Assembly (NCBI RefSeq): GCF_002585305.1
Contig: NZ_NUNF01000053.1
Span: 1-53,624 of the forward strand
Length of the DNA: 53,624 bases
Source: Bacillus sp. AFS037270
Lineage (GTDB): Bacteria > Bacillota > Bacilli > Bacillales_B > DSM-18226
Direction: 5' to 3'
Below the pieces are notes generated by a model that searched no databases, was not told the origin of the DNA, and saw nothing but the letters and a program-made list of their open reading frames with translations. Of the stretch, positions 37,788 to 45,853 are shown in pieces (within the stretch, counting starts at the first letter, position 1; each line of letters begins with the position of its first letter). Position numbers and translations under genes: made by a program.

Positions 37788-38375
37788 TCATCCTTTTCGA
37801 CTTCTGCGATAATAAAAATAGCGGTCAATCAGTAGAGCACCTATTGCAGAGAGAATGGTAGCAAAAATGGTTGGAACAACAATTTCAGTTGGGGATGCAG
37901 AATGATAATTTATTCTTATTGCTATTACTGTTGTTGGGATTATAGTAATGCTGGCTGTATTAATGGCCAAAAAGGTCACCATACTCCTAGAAGCTTCTGT
38001 TTTTCCTCGATTTAATTTTTTAAGCTCTTCCATTGCTTTAATACCAAGAGGTGTTGCCGCATTGCCCAAACCAAACATGTTCGAAATCATATTGGATAAG
38101 ATATAGCCCATTGCGGGGTGATTGGCAGGTACTTCAGGAAATATTCTTTTTACAATCGGACGGAATAGTTTTGTGAGTTTTTGGAGTAGTCCTGATTCTT
38201 CGGCAATTCGCATCATACCCAGCCAGAATACAAGTACGCTGATTAACCCGATACATAGAGTAACTGCTTCTTTGGCTCCATCAAAAACGGCTTTATTGAC
38301 AGCTTCCATGTTACCGTTTATTAGCGCGAACACAATCCCGATAATGGTCATAGCTACCCAAATATAGTTAACCAT
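37788..38375 (-). CDS. spmA: Spore maturation protein SpmA
   Basis: 195 residues, several membrane segments. Gate-domain family; segments GLISVLVFWLGMMRIAEESG and NMISNMFGLGNAATPLGIKAM are characteristic. It works with SpmB in spore core dehydration. It overlaps dacB by 8 bases, so dacB-spmA-spmB is an operon. Confidence 0.95.
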   Translation of the reverse strand: MVNYIWVAMTIIGIVFALINGNMEAVNKAVFDGAKEAVTLCIGLISVLVFWLGMMRIAEESGLLQKLTKLFRPIVKRIFPEVPANHPAMGYILSNMISNMFGLGNAATPLGIKAMEELKKLNRGKTEASRSMVTFLAINTASITIIPTTVIAIRINYHSASPTEIVVPTIFATILSAIGALLIDRYFYYRRSRKG

Positions 38376-39513
38376 TGACGTTCACACCAATGACTGAAAG
38401 AAACATTTGTTTTATAGAGTCAAGCAACCCCTTTTTCTCTTTTTTCAGCATCTTTTCAAAATATATAGGAGCTTCTTCCACTACTCTCCCAGCCAAGTAA
38501 ACTTCTGCCTTACCTACGATTGCTTCCTTTCGGGAGGAGATCAAGCTTTCTCGAGGTTTTTCTAATTTATATTTAATAGAAAATTGGTCCATTTCTTCAC
38601 TGGTAACAGGATACACAATTGACTTTTTGACATATAGATGTCCTTTATAAAGTTTATTTTTGGAAATGTCCAACTTACCCTTCGTTAACACTTCCGCCAT
38701 ATCAAAACCACTAAAGCCATTTTCGTACATAGAAATATGGTCATTCCAGTCATCAGGATCATTTAAGGTTACAGCAATTAAGTTCATATCGCCTTTTGTT
38801 GCTGTTGTCACAAGCGTCCGTTTTGCTCGTTTGGTATATCCTGTTTTTCCTCCAGTTGCATATTTATATTTAGTTAGGAGGCGATTTTTGTTCTTCCAAA
38901 TCCGATCCCAGTCTTCGGTTGGGTTCGGGGCCCGATAAACTTTTGTGCCAGATATTTTTTGAAACGTTTTATTCTGCATTGCATACCGCATGAGAATGGC
39001 CATATCATAGGCTGTTGAATAATGATTTTCATGATCATCAAGTCCATGTGGATTTGCAAAATGAGTATTATACATCCCTATTTCCCTTGCCTTTTGATTC
39101 ATTAAGTAGGCAAAGCCATCGACACTTCCTCCAACATATTCGGCGATAGCTACTGCTGTATCATTTCCAGACCTCAGCATTAAGCCATAGACAAGGTCTT
39201 GAAGTTTAATTTTTTCTCCGGGTTTTAAATATACAGAAGACCCTTCAGCCCTTGTTGCTTGCCCACTAACCTTTACATACTGGTTCATTTTTCCTGATTC
39301 AATCGCAAGTATGGCTGTCATGATTTTTGTTATACTAGCGATTCTTCTCTTTGTATGTGCATCCTTTTCAAACAAGACCCGCCCAGATTTTTGTTCAATC
39401 AACACGGCACTTGCAGCACTTACACCAAGGGAAGCATCAACCTTTTGAGGAATGTTTACGATCATTAGTGAGATCATGAGGGTTATAATTATTAGCTTTG
39501 AAATCATTCTCAT
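38368..39513 (-). CDS. dacB: D-alanyl-D-alanine carboxypeptidase DacB (PBP5*)
   Basis: 381 residues. A secreted or membrane-attached penicillin-binding protein that trims stem peptides in the spore cortex. Signal peptide about 1-27; active-site triad SITK (Ser60, Lys63), SGN (115-117) and KTG (223-225). The C-terminal domain ends in a helix typical of membrane attachment. First gene of the dacB-spmAB operon, with a good sigma-E promoter about 100 bases upstream. Confidence 0.95.
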   Translation of the reverse strand: MRMISKLIIITLMISLMIVNIPQKVDASLGVSAASAVLIEQKSGRVLFEKDAHTKRRIASITKIMTAILAIESGKMNQYVKVSGQATRAEGSSVYLKPGEKIKLQDLVYGLMLRSGNDTAVAIAEYVGGSVDGFAYLMNQKAREIGMYNTHFANPHGLDDHENHYSTAYDMAILMRYAMQNKTFQKISGTKVYRAPNPTEDWDRIWKNKNRLLTKYKYATGGKTGYTKRAKRTLVTTATKGDMNLIAVTLNDPDDWNDHISMYENGFSGFDMAEVLTKGKLDISKNKLYKGHLYVKKSIVYPVTSEEMDQFSIKYKLEKPRESLISSRKEAIVGKAEVYLAGRVVEEAPIYFEKMLKKEKKGLLDSIKQMFLSVIGVNVNG

Positions 39514-39568
39514 CAGATTAACCTCGTCTCCTTTATATCTGTCTATTAGAAGCTTGTCTATTGCAACT

Positions 39569-39591
39569 GCTTGAACAGGTCATGTTCAAGC
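39569..39591 (-). repeat. Palindrome in the dacB leader
   Basis: Perfect 9-bp arms GCTTGAACA and TGTTCAAGC with a 5-base loop, between the predicted sigma-E promoter and the dacB start. There is no T-tract. It could be an operator or an mRNA leader hairpin. Confidence 0.5.
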
Positions 39592-39610
39592 TCCCATTCG
39601 CTTTTATACA

Positions 39611-39639
39611 AGTTTATGCGGGACGAGTTATGTTATGAC
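39611..39639 (-). promoter_or_regulatory. Sigma-E promoter of dacB-spmAB
   Basis: On the minus strand GTCATAA is followed after 14 bases by CATAAACT, close to the sigma-E consensus. In B. subtilis dacB is transcribed by sigma-E, which supports the call. Confidence 0.65.
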
Positions 39640-39645
39640 ACTAAA

Positions 39646-39674
39646 TAAAGAAAACTCACCGATAGGCGAGTCTC
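39646..39674 (-). terminator. Terminator of the SodF-like gene
   Basis: AGACTCGCC pairs with GGTGAGTTT (two wobbles) around TATC, then TCTTTATTT on the minus strand. Confidence 0.7.
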
Positions 39675-39678
39675 TAAT

Positions 39679-40569
39679 TTAGAAAGCAGGCCATTTGATA
39701 TCAGCCGCTTTTTCAAACCTCATTTCAACATCATGCCAATTTACGAGATTCCACCACTTATCTACATATTCACTCCGATTGTTTTTGTATTGTAAATAAT
39801 AAGCATGCTCCCAAACATCCAAGACAAGTAATGGAATTGTATCCCATTGTGTAAGGAGCATATGACGTTCAGTTTGCAGTACCTCCAAGTGCCTTGCTCT
39901 CGGACTCCAGACCAATAGTGACCAGCCAACACCCTCTACTTGCTTGGCAGCCTCTGAAAATTGCCGCTTGAATGCCTCAAAACTGCCAAAGTAACCTTCT
40001 ATCTCCCCTTTTAATATTCCTTGGGGGCTTCCACCTCCATTTTGACTCATATTTTTCCAAAAAATCGTATGCAAATAATGTCCTGATCCGTGAAAAGAGA
40101 GCTCTCTTGACCAATGCTTAATTAATGAAAAATCATTGATCTCCCTTGCCTTCTTCAGATTTATTTCAGCACGGTTTAATCCGTCCACATATGAACGATG
40201 ATGCTTATCATGATGCAGCCTCATGATTTCCTCAGATATATATGGTTCCAAGGCGTTATAGGCGTATGGAAGCTCCGGTAAGGTATGTCCACCGGGTGGA
40301 ATTGTTTTTTCCACCACCCAAATTTTACCTACTTCTTGTTTATTCCTAAAATAATATTCCATTTGCTGATGAATATTTTCTGCCTTTCCTTGAAGATTGA
40401 TCAGCTCCTCGTTTGATAATTCCCGATTAGTACTTTCAATTAATTCCGTAAATTCGTCCAATTTCTCCCATAATTCAGCGTCTTGACCAACGTGTTCGGA
40501 TTGAAGAAATTGTTTCATTTGCTCATTCCAAACAAATAAGTCGTTAACATATTGGCTAAAACGTCCCAT
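39679..40569 (-). CDS. sodF: Superoxide dismutase, SodF-like with N-terminal extension
   Basis: 296 residues, about 90 longer than ordinary Fe/Mn superoxide dismutases. The extra N-terminal 95 residues look helical (EQMKQFLQSEHVGQDAELWEKLDEF). The catalytic part starts at HTLPELPYAYNALEP and keeps the four metal ligands in LHHDKHHRSYVDGLN, GHYLHTIFW and DVWEHAYY. The motif commonly HANH is HYLH here. It converts superoxide to peroxide and oxygen. No signal peptide. Iron or manganese use is not decidable by eye. The start follows GAGGGAA. Confidence 0.85.
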   Translation of the reverse strand: MGRFSQYVNDLFVWNEQMKQFLQSEHVGQDAELWEKLDEFTELIESTNRELSNEELINLQGKAENIHQQMEYYFRNKQEVGKIWVVEKTIPPGGHTLPELPYAYNALEPYISEEIMRLHHDKHHRSYVDGLNRAEINLKKAREINDFSLIKHWSRELSFHGSGHYLHTIFWKNMSQNGGGSPQGILKGEIEGYFGSFEAFKRQFSEAAKQVEGVGWSLLVWSPRARHLEVLQTERHMLLTQWDTIPLLVLDVWEHAYYLQYKNNRSEYVDKWWNLVNWHDVEMRFEKAADIKWPAF

Positions 40570-40637
40570 TAGGTTCCCTCATTTCAGCTTATAAGTAATC
40601 CTTCTAAAGGGTATGAGGATCCACACTCAATAAGAAC

Positions 40638-40669
40638 GAAAAAAGACTGTTCACAGGGGAACAGTCTTC
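40638..40669 (-). terminator. ypuI intrinsic terminator
   Basis: AAGACTGTTC and GAACAGTCTT arms with a short loop, then TTTT on the minus strand. Confidence 0.88.
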
Positions 40670-40691
40670 TAGTGTATATTGATTAATTGTG

Positions 40692-41180
40692 TTATTTTGA
40701 TTGAATCATTTTTGTTCGATAATCTGTTTCATAGTATTCAAGTTCTTCCCTTATTCTCTGGAAATCACTTTCTAAACTCTTAATAATTGCTGATATCTTA
40801 TCCGAAACATTGCGATAATATTTAATCGAGTTCCTGCCTGTATAGGCCGAACGACTATTTTCAAACCAAGCGTCATTCTTTGGTGAGAAAAACTCTTCAA
40901 TACATTGATGATAAATCTTATATAGTGTTTTTTCAGCTGCAGCTTTTTGAAAAGGTTCGCTTTGTAAAATAACAGAGCAGGCCTCTAACCCCTCTTCACT
41001 ATAAACAACCAACTTCCGCATATTTGCCAAAATTAATTTAACGTAAACTCGGTCTTCGTCATTTTCTACATTTAATTGCGAGATGGTCGTTTCATTTAAA
41101 AAGTCTTCAAGTGTTGATATTGATTTTGTTAAGAATTCCTTTACATCATTAAGCTGTGTTTTCACCAATGTATTTCCCAT
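40692..41180 (-). CDS. ypuI: YpuI-like protein (DUF3907)
   Basis: 162 residues, largely helical and charged, no signal or membrane segment. Sequence such as VYVKLILANMRKLVVYSEEGLEAC and YTGRNSIKYYRNV fits the DUF3907/YpuI family, which lies at this position between dacB and scpB in B. subtilis. Function unknown. The ATG follows GGAGGG. Confidence 0.82.
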   Translation of the reverse strand: MGNTLVKTQLNDVKEFLTKSISTLEDFLNETTISQLNVENDEDRVYVKLILANMRKLVVYSEEGLEACSVILQSEPFQKAAAEKTLYKIYHQCIEEFFSPKNDAWFENSRSAYTGRNSIKYYRNVSDKISAIIKSLESDFQRIREELEYYETDYRTKMIQSK

Positions 41181-41208
41181 AATTACCCTCCTAAATTAGC
41201 TGTGCTGA

Positions 41209-41628
41209 TTAATGTGATTGCAAAATGAATTCAAGTGGAGAATGGAGTTTAAACTCTTTGTTTTGCTGGATACCTAGAAATACTTCAGGTAATTTATTAA
41301 AATTAATATCTTGAAAATAAGAAGCAAACTCGTGCTTAGAATTAATATATAATCTTTTTCGACTGCGAAGTCCTGGATTTTTTAAGAGACAAACAAGAGC
41401 TACAATATCCTTAAAATAAACTTCATTGGTTCCTTGATTTATAATAGGGTCTTGCTTGTACGGAGTAAACTCTTGAAAGAGCTCATCAAAATACCTTACA
41501 TATAAGACATGAAGCGTTTTTTCCTGTCCTTCTTCGAAAAACGTAACTTCGCTTCTGTTAAAAAAGTCCTCTGAAGTATTTGATTTTTCCTTCTCCAATT
41601 CATATCCCTTACACTCTCTAATTAGCAA
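41209..41628 (-). CDS. Uncharacterised protein between ypuI and scpB
   Basis: 139 residues from a TTG that follows AAGGAGAGGGAG at 4-base spacing; the upstream in-frame ATG would place this Shine-Dalgarno inside the gene. The protein is soluble and mixed alpha/beta by eye, with a basic patch (KNPGLRSRKRLYINSKHEF) and an acidic, aromatic segment (VRYFDELFQEFTPY). I do not recognise a family. It lies 28 bases upstream of ypuI and is probably co-transcribed with it. Confidence 0.65.
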   Translation of the reverse strand: MLIRECKGYELEKEKSNTSEDFFNRSEVTFFEEGQEKTLHVLYVRYFDELFQEFTPYKQDPIINQGTNEVYFKDIVALVCLLKNPGLRSRKRLYINSKHEFASYFQDINFNKLPEVFLGIQQNKEFKLHSPLEFILQSH

Positions 41629-41732
41629 TGTACTCCCTCTCCTTATCAACTGGCTGCCACAATAAATATATATCATACAAGCTTTATATCAATTTATATT
41701 TATTTTAGCATAAATTCCTCCAGAAGATTTAG

Positions 41733-42320
41733 TTAAGAGTTAATTGTTTCCTGAAATTTCTCAAAAAACAGGTCCGCTTCTTCCTGAGTATATTCCTCTT
41801 CAACTTTTTCTGGTAACTGAGGCAGTTCTTTTAAGTTTTTTAAACCGAAATAGTCTAGAAATTCTTTTGTGGTTCCATATAAAATAGCACGACCTGTTCC
41901 TTCCGCTCTGCCAGCCTCTTTTATTAAAACTTTTGCCATTAGGGTATGGAGTGGCCGCTCTGTTTTCACTCCACGGATATCTTCAATTTCTGCACGGGTA
42001 ATCGGTTGTTTATAAGCAATAATTGCCAATGTTTCTAAAGCTGCTTGTGAAAGAGTAGATGTATGGGGGGAATCTACTAATTTTTTTAAATAGGCTGCAT
42101 TTTCCTTTTTCGTGGCAAGTTGAAAAGTTCCTGCCAATTGAACGATCATAATGCCCCTTTTGTCATCACGGTCATACTCTTGACGCAAGTCCTCAATCAT
42201 TTCACTGGCATGAAGCTCATCGACTTCTAATACCTCCGCCAGTTGTTTTAGGGATAGTCCCTCATCTCCAGCGGCAAATAATAGACTCTCTAGTATACTA
42301 TTCCAATTTATAATTTCCAC
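41733..42320 (-). CDS. scpB: Segregation and condensation protein B
   Basis: 195 residues. ScpB is the winged-helix kleisin-associated subunit of the SMC-ScpAB condensin that organises the chromosome. Family segments: ESLLFAAGDEGLSLKQLAEVL, TLSQAALETLAIIAYKQPITRAEIEDIRGV and RAILYGTTKEFLDYFGL. The start is GTG immediately after the scpA stop. Confidence 0.96.
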   Translation of the reverse strand: MEIINWNSILESLLFAAGDEGLSLKQLAEVLEVDELHASEMIEDLRQEYDRDDKRGIMIVQLAGTFQLATKKENAAYLKKLVDSPHTSTLSQAALETLAIIAYKQPITRAEIEDIRGVKTERPLHTLMAKVLIKEAGRAEGTGRAILYGTTKEFLDYFGLKNLKELPQLPEKVEEEYTQEEADLFFEKFQETINS

Positions 42321-43076
42321 TTAATTAGCCCCTTCCTTCACAGCTTCTACAAATATATCCCCAAAATTTTCTTTCTGGTCCACATCTATGGCCTTTCTCT
42401 TGATTAATTCCAATATGGCCAAAAATGTTACAACAATATGGTCTTTCCGTGGGTTCGGAAACAAGTCATTAAAATTTTTCCTCCCCTGCAATTGTTGTAG
42501 CTCATCCATTATTTCGTTCATTCTTTTTTCAATCGATATTTCCTGTCGTGCAATCTTTGTGGCCATCGGCCGCTGCAATTTCTTTCTGCGCAATAGTTTC
42601 TGGAATGCAGCAAGCATATCATACAAGGATACATTTAATTCGGTCCGTTCTGGATTTATCCCTTTAGTAAAATCAGAAAGATCACTCGGGGGTTTGGTAT
42701 ACATAAGCCCTCGCTCTTCCTCCAAGGTTTTTAGGTCATGGGCGGCTTCTTTATATTTTCGGTATTCAATTAAGCGTTCAACCAGTTCATCTCTCGGGTC
42801 ATCTTCATATGAGATCTCTTGGTCCACTTCATCTATTACCTCTTCATGTTTCGGTAAAAGCATTTTGCTCTTAATCGCAAGCAATGTCGCAGCCATAACC
42901 AAGAACTCACTTGCAACATCTAACTGGAGTTCATTCATTGTTTGAATATATAGTAAGTATTGCTCCGTAATTTCAGCAACCGGAATATCATAAATATCAA
43001 TTTCGAGCCGATTAATTAAATGGAGAAGTAAATCTAACGGCCCTTCAAATGCATCGATTTTTACCTGATAAGGCAT
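42321..43076 (-). CDS. scpA: Segregation and condensation protein A
   Basis: 251 residues, the kleisin that bridges SMC heads. N-terminal signature [19 protein letters not shown], then a helical middle and C-terminal winged helix ([19 protein letters not shown]). It abuts scpB with no gap, so the two are translationally coupled. Matches B. subtilis ypuG position. Confidence 0.96.
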   Translation of the reverse strand: MPYQVKIDAFEGPLDLLLHLINRLEIDIYDIPVAEITEQYLLYIQTMNELQLDVASEFLVMAATLLAIKSKMLLPKHEEVIDEVDQEISYEDDPRDELVERLIEYRKYKEAAHDLKTLEEERGLMYTKPPSDLSDFTKGINPERTELNVSLYDMLAAFQKLLRRKKLQRPMATKIARQEISIEKRMNEIMDELQQLQGRKNFNDLFPNPRKDHIVVTFLAILELIKRKAIDVDQKENFGDIFVEAVKEGAN

Positions 43077-43288
43077 TTTAATTCACCAAAATTCTAAAAA
43101 ATAAATTAACTTTGTTAATAAGTCTTACTGACAACTATTAGTATAGAGGATTCAAGTTTGTTATCCAATAGAAAAATCAACCTTTAGATGGTTAATCACG
43201 AAGTTAGGGTGTTTGCCCATAACAATGGACAACTATCCCACATATGATGACAAGGAAAAGAACAAAAACTTTCAAGGAGGTCTTTCAT

Positions 43289-43375
43289 ATGGATGGCGGA
43301 TTTGGAGCAGGTTTTGCTTTAATCGTTGTTTTATTCATTTTGTTAATCATTGTTGGTGCTTCTTGGGTTTACTAA
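43289..43375 (+). CDS. YjcZ-family small sporulation protein
   Basis: 28 residues: a glycine-rich start (MDGGFGAGFAL) then a hydrophobic helix (IVVLFILLIIVGASWVY). AAGGAGG lies 8 bases before the ATG, and an intrinsic terminator follows. This fits the tiny YjcZ-type membrane peptides common in spore formers. The family name rests on this pattern. Confidence 0.8.
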   Translation: MDGGFGAGFALIVVLFILLIIVGASWVY

Positions 43376-43432
43376 GAAGTGCAAAAGCGCGGATAAGACG
43401 CTAAAGTTAGACAATACGAAAACGGAAGCAAA

Positions 43433-43461
43433 GGGACCCGTCTATCTGGCGGGTCTTTTTT
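43433..43461 (+). terminator. Terminator of the yjcZ-like gene
   Basis: GACCCG and CGGGTC with a 9-base loop, then a T-tract on the plus strand. Confidence 0.85.
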
Positions 43462-43527
43462 ACTAGTTAAATGGATAGGCCCAATATGATAAACTAAAAC
43501 ATACATAATTCTAAAAGGGGGGATTTT

Positions 43528-44049
43528 TTGTTCCCAAAAGAGTATATCCAATTTTTAGCTCACTTTCATGGTGACAGAGATTATTTTGAGTGCCACGAGA
43601 TACTTGAGGAATATTGGAAAAAAAATGATGTGAAAAATAAAAACTCCATCTGGGTCGGCCTTATTTTATTAGCAGTTTCGGCCTATCATCACCGGAGAAA
43701 CAACTTTAATGGTGCCAAAAGGACATTGGAAAAAGCAATAACCATTTTTAAGACACAGCCCGAATCTGTCATAAAGCTTGGATTAGACCCACATTTGCTT
43801 CAAGATATATTAACAAGTCGGCTATCCAACATCACTAATCAACAAAGATATATTAGTTTTAACCTGCCAATTGGGGATCAAGCCCTGTTGGATCTATGCA
43901 GAAGGTATTGTAAGCAGAATGGGTTTGTTTGGGGGATGAACAGTGACCTTACAAATGAACATTTAGTTCATCGACACATCTTACGGGATCGAACTAGTGT
44001 AATCGAAGAAAGAAATCAATCTCTAAAATTAAGAAAAGGCAACGACTAA
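43528..44049 (+). CDS. ypuF: YpuF-like protein (DUF309)
   Basis: 173 residues. The DUF309 signature is FHGDRDYFECHEILEEYWK followed by GLILLAVSAYHHRRNNFNGA. The conserved His, Glu, Cys and His residues suggest a metal or active site, but the role is unknown. The start is TTG after AAAGGGGGGA. In B. subtilis it lies between scpA and the riboflavin operon; here it converges with ribT. Confidence 0.86.
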   Translation: MFPKEYIQFLAHFHGDRDYFECHEILEEYWKKNDVKNKNSIWVGLILLAVSAYHHRRNNFNGAKRTLEKAITIFKTQPESVIKLGLDPHLLQDILTSRLSNITNQQRYISFNLPIGDQALLDLCRRYCKQNGFVWGMNSDLTNEHLVHRHILRDRTSVIEERNQSLKLRKGND

Positions 44050-44065
44050 TCCGTTGCCTTTTTAG
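44034..44065. terminator. Bidirectional terminator between ypuF and ribT
   Basis: Arms AAAAGGCAACG and CGTTGCCTTTT with a 7-base loop. The ypuF stop codon lies in the loop. T-tracts exist on both strands. Confidence 0.85.
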
Positions 44066-44070
44066 GTATC

Positions 44071-44430
<360 letters not shown>

Positions 44431-44595
44431 TCATTATATTAAATAAACCGTTTTTCTGTCTGGTTTAACAATATTATATTTTTTCCTAATTATTGAATAA
44501 TAAACATTTATTCATTATATGTAATTTGAATTTATAGTGTTTCACTAAACAACATAATACATAAATAATGGGCAATCATCAAATAGAAGTATCCA

Positions 44596-44688
44596 TTATT
44601 TACTAGGAACAATAAAAATCCAGTAAATCAATCCCCAAATTACAGAGAGACCAATTAGAATCCCAAATAATAACCAGTTACTTTTCAT
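44596..44688 (-). CDS. Possible 30-residue single-pass membrane protein
   Basis: The frame encodes MKSNWLLFGILIGLSVIW followed by GLIYWIFIVPSK. It is one hydrophobic helix with a Lys at each end. GGAGGA lies 8-10 bases before the ATG. It sits in the spacer between ribT and ypuA on the strand of ribT. I do not recognise it; good start signal, clear helix and lack of overlap support it being real. Confidence 0.55.
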   Translation of the reverse strand: MKSNWLLFGILIGLSVIWGLIYWIFIVPSK

Positions 44689-44906
44689 AACAGAAAGTTC
44701 CTCCAAAAGCATTCTATCCTGCCACCATTCTACACTATATAACAAAAATAATCTATTTTCTCTTTTAAATGTTGTTGAATGTACGCCAGGTATGGAAACT
44801 ATGAAACTTTCAGATAAAAAATTACGTTTATATTAATGGTTTCGGTTATATTAGTAAAAGGGATTTTATATTTCCAGTTTTGCTTAAAACTTCAAGGAGG
44901 CCTGAA

Positions 44907-45770
44907 ATGAAAAAAATATTCGTTCTTCTACTCTTATCACTTATTAGCCTTTATCCTATTCACAGCTTTGCTGACATGGCTGAAGGGGATATGATTGTTA
45001 CTCTAGGAGAAAATCTAACAGAAACGCAAAAAAGTAATTTATTAGAAGAGATGGGTGCACCTGCTGATGTACAAATTGTTACCGTTACAAATCAGGAAGA
45101 GCATCAGTACTTAGGAAAGTACATCGCGAAATCTTTGATTGGAACTAAGGCCATTTCTTCATCTGCCATAACCATTGCCCCAAAGGGAGCAGGGATTAAG
45201 GTTAAAACAAAGAATATCAACTGGGTTACGGATGAGATGTATGTCAATGCCCTAATTACAGCTGGGGTTAAAGATGCTAATATCTATATCACAGCACCTA
45301 TTTCGGTATCTGGAACAGCTGCCTTAACCGGAATTATTAAGGCATATGAGATTTCTGCGGATAAAACGATTCCTGAAGATGTAAAACAAGCAGCGAATGA
45401 AGAAATGGTGGAAACCGCAAAATTAGGCGACTCAATTGGCGCTGAGAATGCCGCTGCATTAATTGCAAAGGTTAAAGAGGAAATTGCCAAGAATAAGCCA
45501 AAAAATGATGCAGAATTACGAAGCATTATTGAACAAGCAGCAAAAGATTTAAATGTGACCCTGTCAGATGCAGAACTGAACAGTTTAATTGACTTTTTTA
45601 ATAAGCTGATTGATTTAAATATTGACTGGAACCAAGTTAGTGACCAGCTTAATAAAGCAAAAGATCAAATTTCTAAATTTCTACAATCCGATGAGGGGCA
45701 AGGGTTTTTAGAAAAACTCAAACAATTTTTCATCTGGTTGATTGATGCGATAAAAGCCATTTTTTCATAA
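44907..45770 (+). CDS. ypuA: YpuA-like secreted protein (DUF1002)
   Basis: 287 residues. A signal peptide (MKKIFVLLLLSLISLYPIHSF, then ADMAEG) directs export. The DUF1002 region holds LGENLTETQKSNLLEEMG, TYPE-like AKSLIGTKAISSSAI and ISVSGTAALTGIIKAYE. The C-terminus ends in an amphipathic or hydrophobic helix. Function is unknown; wall association is possible. The ATG follows AAGGAGG; nine upstream codons were rejected. Confidence 0.87.
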   Translation: MKKIFVLLLLSLISLYPIHSFADMAEGDMIVTLGENLTETQKSNLLEEMGAPADVQIVTVTNQEEHQYLGKYIAKSLIGTKAISSSAITIAPKGAGIKVKTKNINWVTDEMYVNALITAGVKDANIYITAPISVSGTAALTGIIKAYEISADKTIPEDVKQAANEEMVETAKLGDSIGAENAAALIAKVKEEIAKNKPKNDAELRSIIEQAAKDLNVTLSDAELNSLIDFFNKLIDLNIDWNQVSDQLNKAKDQISKFLQSDEGQGFLEKLKQFFIWLIDAIKAIFS

Positions 45771-45780
45771 GAATTGAAAT

Positions 45781-45815
45781 AAAAAGCTGCCGCAAACAAT
45801 TGCGACAGCTTTTTA
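45781..45815. terminator. Bidirectional terminator between ypuA and lysA
   Basis: Arms AAAAAGCTG(C)CGC and GCG(A)CAGCTTTTT with an 8-base loop. A and T runs on both ends allow function for both convergent genes. Confidence 0.88.
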
Positions 45816-45853
45816 TAATTTTGTTCTAGTGATTAACGGTTAAAATTACCTAC

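Noticed and set aside
39569..39591. LexA (SOS) box in the dacB leader
   Set aside because: GAAC and GTTC are 7 bases apart instead of the required 4.
42388..42945. 185-codon open frame on the plus strand
   Set aside because: Fully antisense to scpA, with low-complexity Ser/Phe-rich translation and no start signal; a shadow of the real gene.
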